From assembly GCF_032854445.1 (NCBI RefSeq), contig NC_088297.1, positions 25,183,127-25,247,126 on the forward strand: a stretch of DNA of 64,000 nt, in the 5' to 3' direction. Each line of letters starts with the position of its first letter. Positions within the stretch are counted from its first letter, which is position 1. This stretch comes from Liolophura sinensis (Eukaryota > Mollusca > Polyplacophora > Chitonida > Chitonidae). Under the pieces are notes generated by a model. It was not told the DNA's origin and did not search any database. It worked only from the letters and a program-made list of their open reading frames with translations. Shown here in pieces: positions 1 through 12,800 of the stretch. The translations under genes were made by a program, and so were the position numbers.

Positions 1-3000
1 TGCTTTCCAAAACATGAGGCAAAAATGGAATTAAATGCTCACAGCAAGGCCATCTAAAATACAACAATGGTTTTCCAACACAAATGCAAATGTTCTGTAT
101 TTTCACCAACATCCACATATTTTAGCAAGATATGTAACAGCCATTTCTTAAACGGTTAAATTCAATTATTCTTTATCCACTAATCTTAACACACATATGT
201 ACAAGACAACCAAATGACCATCAAGGAGAAAACAACTACCAGGTTATATTAAAAAAATTCTTTTTTCAATGTTTTATTCTTTTCTATCAAAAATCTGAAA
301 TACGAAAGGATATACCGAAACATACTAATATCTTCAACAGAAACTTGCAGTACTTGCTATGGGGAACCTAACAGAGCCCATACGTGTAAATGATAAATAC
401 ATGATATTGAAAATAAATGATAAATGGGTGCACTGAACAGCTAATTTGACTTTGAAAAGACCGGTCAAAGCAGGTGTCAAAATGTCTGGCTCTATTAGTA
501 GAGATGTGTTTTCCAAAACATGAGGCAAAAATGGAATTAAATGCTCACAGCAAGGCCATCTAAAATACAACAATGGTTTTCCAACACAAATGCAAATGTT
601 CTGTATTTTCACCAACATCCACATATTTTAGCAAGATATGTAACAGCCACTTCTTAAACGGTTAAATTCAATTATTCTTTATCCACTAATCTTAACACAC
701 ATATATACAAGACAACCAAATGACCATGAAGGAGAAAACAACTACCAGGTTATATTAAAAAAATTCTTTTTTCAATGTTTTATTCTTTTCTATCAAAAAT
801 CTGAAATACGAAAGGATATACCGAAACATACTAATATCTTCAACAGAAACTTGCAGTACTTGCTATGGGGAACCTAACAGAGCCCATACGTGTAAATGAT
901 AAATACATGATGTTGAAAATAAATGATAAATGGATGCACTGAACAGCTAATTTGACTTTGAAAAGACCGGTCAAAGCAGGTGTCAAAATGTCTGGCTCTA
1001 TTAGTAGAGATGTGTTTTCCAAAACATGAGGCAAAAATGGAATTAAATGCTCACAGCAAGGCCATCTAAAATACAACAATGGTTTTCCAACACAAATGCA
1101 AATGTTCTGTATTTTCACCAACATCCACATATTTTAGCAAGATATGTAACAGCCATTTCTTAAACGGTTAAATTCAATTATTCTTTATCCACTAATCTTA
1201 ACACACATATGTACAAGACAACCAAATGACCATGAAGGAGAAAACAACTACCAGGTTATATTAAAAAAATTCTTTTTTCAATGTTTTATTCTTTTCTATC
1301 AAAAATCTGAAATACGAAAGGATATACCGAAACATACTAATATCTTCAACAGAAACTTGCAGTACTTGCTATGGGGAACCTAACAGAGCCCATACGTGTA
1401 AATGATAAATACATGATATTGAAAATAAATGATAAATGGGTGCACTGAACAGCTAATTTGACTTTGAAAAGACCGGTCAAAGCAGGTGTCAAAATGTCTG
1501 GCTCTATTAGTAGAGATGTGCTTTCCAAAACATGAGGCAAAAATGGAATTAAATGCTCACAGCAAGGCCATCTAAAATACAACAATGGTTTTCCAACACA
1601 AATGCAAATGTTCTGTATTTTCACCAACATCCACATATTTTAGCAAGATATGTAACAGCCATTTCTTAAACGGTTAAATTCAATTATTCTTTATCCACTA
1701 ATCTTAACACACATATATACAAGACAACCAAATGACCATGAAGGAGAAAACAACTACCAGGTTATATTAAAAAAATTCTTTTTTCAATGTTTTATTCTTT
1801 TCTATCAAAAATCTGAAATACGAAAGGATATACCGAAACATACTAATATCTTCAACAGAAACTTGCAGTACTTGCTATGGGGAACCTAACAGAGCCCATA
1901 CGTGTAAATGATAAATACATGATATTGAAAATAAATGATAAATGGGTGCACTGAACAGCTAATTTGACTTTGAAAAGACTGGTCAAAGCAGGTGTCAAAA
2001 TGTCTGGCTCTATTAGTAGAGATGTGCTTTCCAAAACATGAGGCAAAAATGGAATTAAATGCTCACAGCAAGGCCATCTAAAATACAACAATGGTTTTCC
2101 AACACAAATGCAAATGTTCTGTATTTTCACCAACATCCACATATTTTAGCAAGATATGTAACAGCCACTTCTTAAACGGTTAAATTCAATTATTCTTTAT
2201 CCACTAATCTTAACACACATATATACAAGACAACCAAATGACCATGAAGGAGAAAACAACTACCAGGTTATATTAAAAAAATTCTTTTTTCAATGTTTTA
2301 TTCTTTTCTATCAAAAATCTGAAATACGAAAGGATATACCGAAACATACTAATATCTTCAACAGAAACTTGCAGTACTTGCTATGGGGAACCTAACAGAG
2401 CCCATACGTGTAAATGATAAATACATGATATTGAAAATAAATGATAAATGGGTGCACTGAACAGCTAATTTGACTTTGAAAAGACCGGTCAAAGCAGGTG
2501 TCAAAATGTCTGGCTCTATTAGTAGAGATGTGCTTTCCAAAACATGAGGCAAAAATGGAATTAAATGCTCACAGCAAGGCCATCTAAAATACAACAATGG
2601 TTTTCCAACACAAATGCAAATGTTCTGTATTTTCACCAACATCCACATATTTTAGCAAGATATGTAACAGCCATTTCTTAAACGCTTAAATTCAATTATT
2701 CTTTATCCACTAATCTTAACACACATATATACAAGACAACCAAATGACCATGAAGGAGAAAACAACTACCAGGTTATATTAAAAAAATTCTTTTTTCAAT
2801 GTTTTATTCTTTTCTATCAAAAATCTGAAATACGAAAGGATATACCGAAACATACTAATATCTTCAACAGAAACTTGCAGTACTTGCTATGGGGAACCTA
2901 ACAGAGCCCATACGTGTAAATGATAAATACATGATATTGAAAATAAATGATAAATGGGTGCACTGAACAGCTAATTTGACTTTGAAAAGACCGGTCAAAG

Positions 3001-6000
3001 CAGGTGTCAAAATGTCTGGCTCTATTAGTAGAGATGTGCTTTCCAAAACATGAGGCAAAAATGGAATTAAATGCTCACAGCAAGGCCATCTAAAATACAA
3101 CAATGGTTTTCCAACACAAATGCAAATGTTCTGTATTTTCACCAACATCCACATATTTTAGCAAGATATGTAACAGCCATTTCTTAAACGGTTAAATTCA
3201 ATTATTCTTTATCCACTAATCTTAACACACATATATACAAGACAACCAAATGACCATCAAGGAGAAAACAACTACCAGGTTATATTAAAAAAATTCTTTT
3301 TTCAATGTTTTATTCTTTTCTATCAAAAATCTGAAATACGAAAGGATATACCGAAACATACTAATATCTTCAACAGAAACTTGCAGTACTTGCTATGGGG
3401 AACCTAACAGAGCCCATACGTGTAAATGATAAATACATGATATTGAAAATAAATGATAAATGGGTGCACTGAACAGCTAATTTGACTTTGAAAAGACCGG
3501 TCAAAGCAGGTGTCAAAATGTCTGGCTCTATTAGTAGAGATGTGCTTTCCAAAACATGAGGCAAAAATGGAATTAAATGCTCACAGCAAGGCCATCTAAA
3601 ATACAACAATGGTTTTCCAACACAAATGCAAATGTTCTGTATTTTCACCAACATCCACATATTTTAGCAAGATATGTAACAGCCATTTCTTAAACGGTTA
3701 AATTCAATTATTCTTTATCCACTAATCTTAACACACATATGTACAAGACAACCAAATGACCATCAAGGAGAAAACAGCTACCAGGTTATATTAAAAAAAT
3801 TCTTTTTTCAATGTTTTATTCTTTTCTATCAAAAATCTGAAATACGAAAGGATATAACGAAACATACTAATATCTTCAACAGAAACTTGCAGTACTTGCT
3901 ATGGGGAACCTAACAGAGCCCATACGTGTAAATGATAAATACATGATATTGAAAATAAATGATAAATGGGTGCACTGAACAGCTAATTTGACTTTGAAAA
4001 GACCGGTCAAAGCAGGTGTCAAAATGTCTGGCTCTATTAGTAGAGATGTGCTTTCCAAAACATGAGGCAAAAATGGAATTAAATGCTCACAGCAAGGCCA
4101 TCTAAAATACAACAATGGTTTTCCAACACAAATGCAAATGTTCTGTATTTTCACCAACATCCACATATTTTAGCAAGATATGTAACAGCCATTTCTTAAA
4201 CGGTTAAATTCAATTATTCTTTATCCACTAATCTTAACACACATATGTACAAGACAACCAAATGACCATGAAGGAGAAAACAACTACCAGGTTATATTAA
4301 AAAAATTCTTTTTTCAATGTTTTATTCTTTTCTATCAAAAATCTGAAATACGAAAGGATATACCGAAACATACTAATATCTTCAACAGAAACTTGCAGTA
4401 CTTGCTATGGGGAACCTAACAGAGCCCATACGTGTAAATGATAAATACATGATATTGAAAATAAATGATAAATGGGTGCACTGAACAGCTAATTTGACTT
4501 TGAAAAGACCGGTCAAAGCAGGTGTCAAAATGTCTGGCTCTATTAGTAGAGATGTGCTTTCCAAAACATGAGGCAAAAATGGAATTAAATGCTCACAGCA
4601 AGGCCATCTAAAATACAACAATGGTTTTCCAACACAAATGCAAATGTTCTGTATTTTCACCAACATCCACATATTTTAGCAAGATATGTAACAGCCATTT
4701 CTTAAACGGTTAAATTCAATTATTCTTTATCCACTAATCTTAACACACATATGTACAAGACAACCAAATGACCATCAAGGAGAAAACAGCTACCAGGTTA
4801 TATTAAAAAAATTCTTTTTTCAATGTTTTATTCTTTTCTATCAAAAATCTGAAATACGAAAGGATATAACGAAACATACTAATATCTTCAACAGAAACTT
4901 GCAGTACTTGCTATGGGGAACCTAACAGAGCCCATACGTGTAAATGATAAATACATGATATTGAAAATAAATGATAAATGGGTGCACTGAACAGCTAATT
5001 TGACTTTGAAAAGACCGGTCAAAGCAGGTGTCAAAATGTCTGGCTCTATTAGTAGAGATGTGCTTTCCAAAACATGAGGCAAAAATGGAATTAAATGCTC
5101 ACAGCAAGGCCATCTAAAATACAACAATGGTTTTCCAACACAAATGCAAATGTTCTGTATTTTCACCAACATCCACATATTTTAGCAAGATATGTAACAG
5201 CCATTTCTTAAACGGTTAAATTCAATTATTCTTTATCCACTAATCTTAACACACATATATACAAGACCACCAAATGACCATCAAGGAGAAAACAACTAAC
5301 AGGTTATATTAAAAAAATTCTTTTTTCAATGTTTTATTCTTTTCTATCAAAAATCTGAAATACGAAAGGATATACCGAAACATACTATCTTCAACAGAAA
5401 CTTGCAGTATTTGCTATGGGGAACCTAACAGAGCCCATACGTGTAAATGATAAATACATGATATTGAAAATAAATGATAAATGGGTGCACTGAACAGCTA
5501 ATTTGACTTTGAAAAGACCGGTCAAAGCAGGTGTCAAAATGTCTGGCTCTATTAGTAGAGATGTGCTTTCCAAAACATGAGGCAAAAATGGAATTAAATG
5601 CTCACAGCAAGGCCATCTAAAATACAACAATGGTTTTCCAACACAAATGCAAATGTTCTGTATTTTCACCAACATCCACATATGTTAGCAAGATATGTAA
5701 CAGCCATTTCTTACACGGTTAAATTCAATTATTCTTTATCCACTAATCTTAACACACATATACACAAGACAACCAAATGACCATGAAGGAGAAAACGACA
5801 ACTACCAGTTATATTAAAAAATTCTTTTTTTCAATGTTTTATTCTTTTCTATCAAAAATCTGAAATACAAAAGGATATACCGAAACATAAACTTGCAGTA
5901 CTTGCTATGGGGAACCTAACAGAGCCCATACGTGTAAATGATAAAAATGATATTGAAAATAAATGATAAATGGGTGCACTGAACAGCTAATTTGACTTTG

Positions 6001-6105
6001 AAAAGACCGGTCAAAGCAGGTGTCAAAATGTCTGGCTCTATTAGTAGAGATTGCCAAATGACCATCGAAGAGAAAACGACAACTACCAGGAGGTCATCCA
6101 TGGCT
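1..6105. repeat. 506-bp satellite array, about 12 copies
   Basis: A tandem array with a period of exactly 506 bp; the same motif recurs at 1, 507, 1013, 1519 and so on to 5061. The next unit starts at 5564 because its predecessor lost 3 bp. The copies differ by only a few substitutions. The last two units (from about 5560) carry more changes and the array decays into unique DNA near 6050-6105. The left end is cut by the window. A 96-codon minus-strand open frame recurs in every full copy but has no recognisable domain and is best read as a by-product of copy identity. Two copies (near 3770-3860 and 4780-4870) share a private pair of variants that the copy between them lacks, which suggests duplication in 1012-bp dimers. 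Confidence 0.97.
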
Positions 6106-6690
6106 TTTCACATGATCTGTTGGAAGCATTCCACAGGTGGGTCGGGGTGGTTGGCATAGCTCGGCTGGGTGTAAGGACATGGTGGGCTAATGTACTCTAG
6201 GGCTGCAGCACAAAACAATAAACTCTGACAATTCTAGTTATGCAAATAGTTACTTTCCTGGCTAATATTCATTCAAAATATACTTGGGTAACCGCATGCA
6301 TGTATGTATGTGAGTATTTAACCATTCATTCTTCAAACGAGTTGCTAACACACAGAATACCTGATGCATGTCACAAGTGCTTACATAACGGCAAACAGCT
6401 CAGCTATGAATAGTAATTTTCAGCAATTAAGTTTTTTGCAGCATGTCTTATTACATATTATCCAGTAAAGAAGTTTTTTTTATACTTTTCATATACTGTT
6501 ACAAACATGTAAAATGAGATAGCTTTTACTTTCTTAAATCAAGAAGCAAAGCTGGTTCAGGAAAGAAAGAAGAAATCAAAGCATACAATGGCCACTTATT
6601 CAATGATGTATCATAAGTGAAAAAGGGTAGAGCTTGGGCGGTGAAGCATTTGTTTGTCTTTCCTTTTTTATCTGGACACTAACTTTACCT
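6106..6690. other. Non-coding 3' flank of the A1CF/RBM46-like gene
   Basis: Unique AT-rich sequence between the satellite and the stop codon of the minus-strand RNA-binding gene. It probably includes that gene's 3' UTR. I see no second gene and cannot place a polyadenylation signal with confidence. Confidence 0.5.
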
Positions 6691-6822
6691 TCAAGGCACA
6701 CCTAACTGCATCAAAGTGTACTCTGCTGCAAAAACCTTTGCCCCCTCAACAGTAGAACACAGTTTATTTGGGGTAAATGGGTTACAATTTGGAAACTGAG
6801 TACCGAGAGCTGGTATGGTGAT
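6691..6822 (-). CDS. A1CF/RBM46-like: last coding exon (dsRBD C-terminal half)
   Basis: Phase 0 exon after an acceptor at 6823-6825 (tttcag). It encodes 43 residues and TGA. It starts [10 protein letters not shown] and ends [13 protein letters not shown], closely matching the end of the A1CF double-stranded-RNA-binding domain (ITIPAL...FTPPKL...AAEYTLQTLG). The stop directly after the domain is shorter than in vertebrate A1CF, which has a longer tail. Confidence 0.93.
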   Translation of the reverse strand: MTIPALGTQFPNCNPFTPNKLCSTVEGAKVFAAEYTLMQLGVP

Positions 6823-9800
6823 CTGAAAGACAAATGTACTTTACCATAGATTAACAATGTAAATGCCTAACATCAACTTCTACATATACTTATACATGTA
6901 TAAATCCCACCACGACATTCTTTTTTCGATTTACTTCAGATCAATTATTTTTATAAGATAATTTACTTCTTATTCTTTCTGGTACACATGGACATGATTA
7001 ATTGTATAAATAAATAATAAAAAAAAGTTACATTCCAGCAAAAGAACTTGATTCTTATCTCTTCAAACAAGTTTCTTATCAACATTTTGTTGAAACCTAT
7101 GGTAGTACCTTGTACAAAAAGAGCTCTAAGAGCTGTTGGGCACCACTTCCATCCCTTCCCATGAGAGAATGAAGCTGGTATACAGGACTTCCCCATCCAT
7201 TCTTCTGGCAAAGGTCATTGAGCACCTATAGTGAACATCGTTACATGCATGACACTCTTGATTTACTGAAGCCTCACTAGGGCAATCGGACTATAAATTA
7301 AAGGTAATTAGTAAAACAAAAAATTCTTCCACAAAACAAAATCATGGTCAAAGGTTAAACACAGAGCCTTGCATTATGACAACTTTCAATGATAACAAAA
7401 CAGCCAATTTTTTTTTTTTTTTAGCTATTAACACACCTGATTAACGAAATTTAATTCAAAACTCATTACATGTATAGGAAATATTAGATAAGAATTAGTT
7501 TCTAAGTATGTTACCTGTTACTTCAAAGTTTAAACAAACACCCATCTTCAACGAAACTGAACTAACTCACCTTCTGGTTAATTGCACAATCGGTTCATGT
7601 CTTTTAGTACGGCGTAGGCAGATTATAGATTTTAAGACTGCGTAATCCTTTAAGCGTGCTCCAGAATAAGTTGCAATGCGCAACTTTTTTAATGGGATAT
7701 GGGACCGGAAACCTTCTGCATTGACAACGATACACACCTCTGCTGGATGTTTCCTAAAGCCCCACCCCCTCATCACCCCTCGGCCTCGCACAGGGCTTCT
7801 GATGCCCATGGGACCTCGCTCTGCCAACGCCCTGCTAACAGTACAAAAAGCACAAATATTCAAGCTATTTCATGGTAAAAATTATGTGACTGAGCCTTCT
7901 TAAAGTTTCTTCTTCCTGCTTTTCCTCCTGAGATGTTCACATAAAATCAAATATATTGAGCTATTCAGGTTTGGTTGATGAAACTTAATGCTTCTTTGTA
8001 TACTTACATGTAAGAAGCTCATAAAACGTTTTTTTTGAGGACATTGCATGGATAACACATAAATGCAACTTCTTTCACGTCAAATGACTCTATCAACCAC
8101 AATGGCAAAACCACTAAATATGGTAGTGTACCTTTCCTACATGTATGCTGTTGAATGGAAAGCTACAGAGTGACAATTAAAGAATATAGGTCACAGGTGG
8201 TACGAAGTTCACATTAATTCTTGGCAAAAAGCAAGCCCCTACCATTCAATAAAATCGCCTGTTTTCAATAAAGCTATGCCTTGCACATTCTTGCAAATAT
8301 TTCTGCTCCATGTGAAGCACCTTCCAACTGAAATCCGTCATTACCTCATTTTGGATTTCAGTTGCCAAAGTAGACTTACCCATGTCATTTTTCTAGTTCT
8401 CACTCTGTACTCTGTATCCATTAGCATATCAGCAGGAGAGCTACAATACTGTACTTTGTAAAACCCACTTACATATGCTTATTTACAGTTACAGTTATTA
8501 CAGACAAATCATAAGGTAAAATTTAATCTTAGGTTATCTAAGATTTCATCTTAGATGATCACAACTGAAATGATTTAAAACCAAAGACAAATATCCTGTT
8601 CCTGGTCTGAAGCACACAAATGACAGAGCATCTGACACTTCTGAGAACCCTGATATTAAACAGACAAACTGGACACACACGGTGGAATATGACAACCTAT
8701 GCTCTTAATTCCGCAAATATTGTTCTAAGATAACAGATTTTTTATAAAAATTCCAAGAATACAACTCTATTCTGACTGCAAGATCATCTGCTGTGCTGGA
8801 TTCTCATCGGTATTCTTATATTGGGTGAACAGAGTTGTGGATTTCAGGCCAAAATAGTTCTTACCTTGCGGGTGGTGGAGACATCGGGTTGTAATACAAT
8901 GGAGGCGAGTAACTAGGATCATTGCCATAGCCCTGAAAAATTTGTCACAGTATCAAGTACACTTGTCATACAACCAAAGCATGCATAACCCCCTACCTTA
9001 ACATACGAGGAACTCTTACTCTGACATAACATAGCCCACTACCCTGACATATGAGGAACTCTTACCCTGACATATGAGAACCTCCTACCCAGATATATGA
9101 GAACCCCCTACCTTAACATACGAGGAACTCTTACCCTGACGTAACAGAGCCCACTACCCTAACATACGAGGAACTCTTACCCTGACATAACAGATCCCAC
9201 TACCCTGACATATGAGGAACTCTTACCCTGACATATGAGAAACTCCTACCCAGATATCAGACATGATTGTGGTGAACCAAGAAAATAGCTGAAATTTACT
9301 ATCATAGCCCAAAAAGGCCGGGGTCCAGTGGCCGCCTAGGCCCCGGAAGCTAGAAAAATCTGCGTGGCTGAAAATGGATTCTGGGACGTTTTTGGCTATT
9401 AAAATCAAACTAGAATCCTGTAAAATATGAAGAAAACCAACACTGTTTTCTGACTTACAGATTTTCCCATCTGCTTTGCCCCCACAGAAATCTAATCTTC
9501 TGGACAGAGAGAAGAATGCATTTTTGTACCAAAGCCAAAATTTAATGCATGTAACAGATTTTTTCTGGTTCAGACATTGTTAGTAGTGTACAGGTCATTT
9601 TCAGCATTTTCAGTCAAATGTTTAGATTGGCATGTTATGGCACAGAATACAACTGTCCAGTTTTTCATTCAATGGCACCATGGTGTTCCACTCTGGCTTT
9701 CTTGGCTGCCTTTTGACACAACTCCTTGGCTTTCCTTTTCGTCAAAGTGCTCTGTGCCCTAATGTCCAGCTGTTTCTGTTTTTCTGTGGCAACTGATTTC

Positions 9801-12800
9801 TTCTCTTCAAGAATGGCCTTATACTGGCTGAATGATCGCTTGACATTCCTCACAAGAGTGTGATCAACCTTATCATGGAGATGGTCCCTCTTCTTGAAAT
9901 ACTCCACAGCAGATTTACCAGAAGCTTTCAAACCATATTTTATGTTTTGTATGGCTTGGTAGGTTTCAATGTTGAGTCTCCCAGATTTGGCATCAATGAC
10001 GTCATTCATTACATTGAAGGAAGATTCAACCTGGGGTCCATGGAAACAGGACAGAACAGCCTTAGCCATCTTGGAAAGGCACGGATATTTCAGACATATC
10101 TCTTCTTTCCCCCACCACTCATCAATACGAGACCCTTCTGGGAAATCAGGATGTTGATCTGTCTGGTATTTTCTGATATTTAACTCATAAAGTTCCTCTT
10201 CTGTCTCTGTCAGGACATTAGGCGCCAGTGCTGGTAACTTCTGGAGCAAAGAAAGAGTAAGTGTGTGACCACTTGCATGAGGGTGAAGGGCAGAAACAGC
10301 CTTCAAAAACTTGTTACTTAGTGCTAATTTCTTCTGCAGGGTATCCCCACAGGCGATGTAGGCTTCCTTGACCTGAAATGACAATCAAACATAAGTCTTT
10401 CTAAAAAATTCAAATGGTTTCTTTTTCAGATTATATCAGACTTCAGCTGTAAAATTCAGAGGCAAAGGCATACAGAAAATATGTCCAAAATGCTTTGAAT
10501 ATTTGATGTAAAATTAGCATTTTGTAAACACACATAGATTAATAATAGTTTGCAATAAATCTAATGATTTATGCTTAACAGATTTGGACATTTTGACAAA
10601 GAAAGAATGAGATGAATCTTTACACCACTTTTGTGGTAGCTTTCCTTCACCTGTTTTAGAAATGAAGTAACCATGTAGGTCGGCGTTGAAGGACTCTGGA
10701 TCAGTTTCAATGCTTTACTTCCCATGAACATCTGCTTCGGTTTCATAATAGCTTGCTTCAGATCCAGCTTCTTCAATTGAGCTCCGGTTGATGCTGTGTT
10801 GATGACTTCTGCTTTGACATATCATCCTAGGAAGTCCTTAAACAGCTTTAACTGTTAAATTAATAAAACAAATATTGAAATCTCAAATTAGTCTCATGCA
10901 TATTTTTTCAAGATTTTGAAGTAACTCCTGAATGGGAGCAGCTGTGAAAAACAACACATTTTACTCATATCACTCCATCCTGGAATTATGACATTATCAC
11001 AGTTACTAGTTTAATGGTTTCAAGCCAATAAAATCAACACTGAATTGTTCCGTTAATAAGAAAATTAGCACTGGCTTAAATGACATATGTTCAATATCCC
11101 ATTTAAATTGACTTTTTGCCATGTGAAATATACGCAACAATTTACTTTCAGTTCACCATACATATATTCTTAGACATTTTCTTATATCCACCTTCTATAA
11201 TCATTTTTGTGGACAATGTAGAGTGTACAGTACCTGTGATTCATGAAGTTGGTGGATGAGTGGCTCTTTCATCTCAAACAGTAGTACAAAGTGTTTGAGG
11301 AGAGGGAAGACTGAACAGTACAAGCCCATCACCATTTTTGTCTGTTTTCTCTGTGTAAAAATCCGTGTGACGATGCGGTCTTTCCTCTCCCTGCCTTCCT
11401 TTGTCAATTTTTTTTGACCAAGTTCCTGGCAAATTCCACCAGAAATGTAAGTAACTATTAATACCAGGTAAAATATCATTTCAGAAAAAATAACATACAT
11501 TGTCAGACTGATTACAACAGGCTGGAAATCAAGATACATGGCCTGCAGTACTTGATAACAATTATGGTAAAGCTCTATGGTAATGCGTATACAAAAAATG
11601 CTGTAGTTATAAACCTTACAGGTATTCAGTATAAAATTATTAATTTACTGACATATAAATATATCTGACTTATTATGTCAATATACAACACAGTAATAAA
11701 TGTATCTTACCAGTCAATGTCCATTGAGAGCCCATCTTTAGTCAACATCAAACAGCAAAACTCCATGGATATACTGTACATACAATGAACCAAAGTGCAA
11801 AATTAAACAAAACACTGGAACAGGGTTAGAACTTCAAACTCATGCCACGCAAAGAACAACAACAGAAGAATACAAATGCTGAAAGAATGTCATGCTTAAT
11901 TCATAAAGGAAAATTAATAACATTGGCAAACAACAGGTCAAATTAATGTCAATATATGTATTAAAGTCTACCTTGTGTATTTCCCGTATCCGTTCCTTGG
12001 ATGCTTCAGATACGTTTAATCTTTTGTAGATTTCTACCACTGTCGGCAGATGTTGTCTGTGTTCCTCTTTCATCAACATGGGGAAACAGAAAACAGTTGA
12101 TGCATCAAACAGCCGATTGGTGTCCACAGTCACATCATACACAGACAACCACCTGTGGCTGACAAACCTCTGTGATATACTGTACTTTATTCACAGAATT
12201 TCACACATTTCCTGGTACATCTCCCTCAAATCAGGAGACCACTTCATGTCATTGACCAAATCATTCAACAGCTGTTCTAAGAACCAGTCAAAGGGCTTAC
12301 AGAATGCCTTTGTGGCATTGTGGATATGGTGGCAAATGTCACCATCAACATCCAACAGGTGCCCAGCTTTTTTTCTCCCGAATTTGAATTTCCAGTCCTG
12401 ACTTTGATCCCCTCATAACATGACAAGAATCCATGAGTATGGACATAAGATTACTCCAGGGCACTTCATTGGTTTCAAACAAAGTCACTATTTTCTGATA
12501 GAGAGACTCACTTGTAACTTTGATGCAGGTCAGAGAGGCAAAATGTTGCACAACTACCTTATTTAAATCTGGACTGAAGTAACTTGCAAGAACTGTGAGA
12601 ACTTTTTGGTAGTTTGAACTCGTGCTTTCATCGATGTTTAGTGAGAGGTGAACGGACCTCAGGTTTTCCAACAGTTTGTCCTCAAACATTTTTCCAACAC
12701 CAAACCTGGTTTTGTAGGAAGCAGTTGTGCGTGACATTTCTAGATGTTCCAGTGCCCTTTTATCTTGAGATAAGGTTTTCGCCAACTGAATGAGATTAGG

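Noticed and set aside
334-624. 96-codon minus-strand open frame repeated in each satellite monomer
   Set aside because: Conserved only because monomers are nearly identical; no domain, no splice or start context, and broken in the last diverged monomer.
8990-9257. Two independent minisatellites on either side of the hAT element
   Set aside because: Units and flanks match; the hAT TIRs and AGATAT repeat show that one array was split by insertion.
9860-10183. 107-codon plus-strand open frame
   Set aside because: Antisense shadow of the hAT transposase C-terminal exon.
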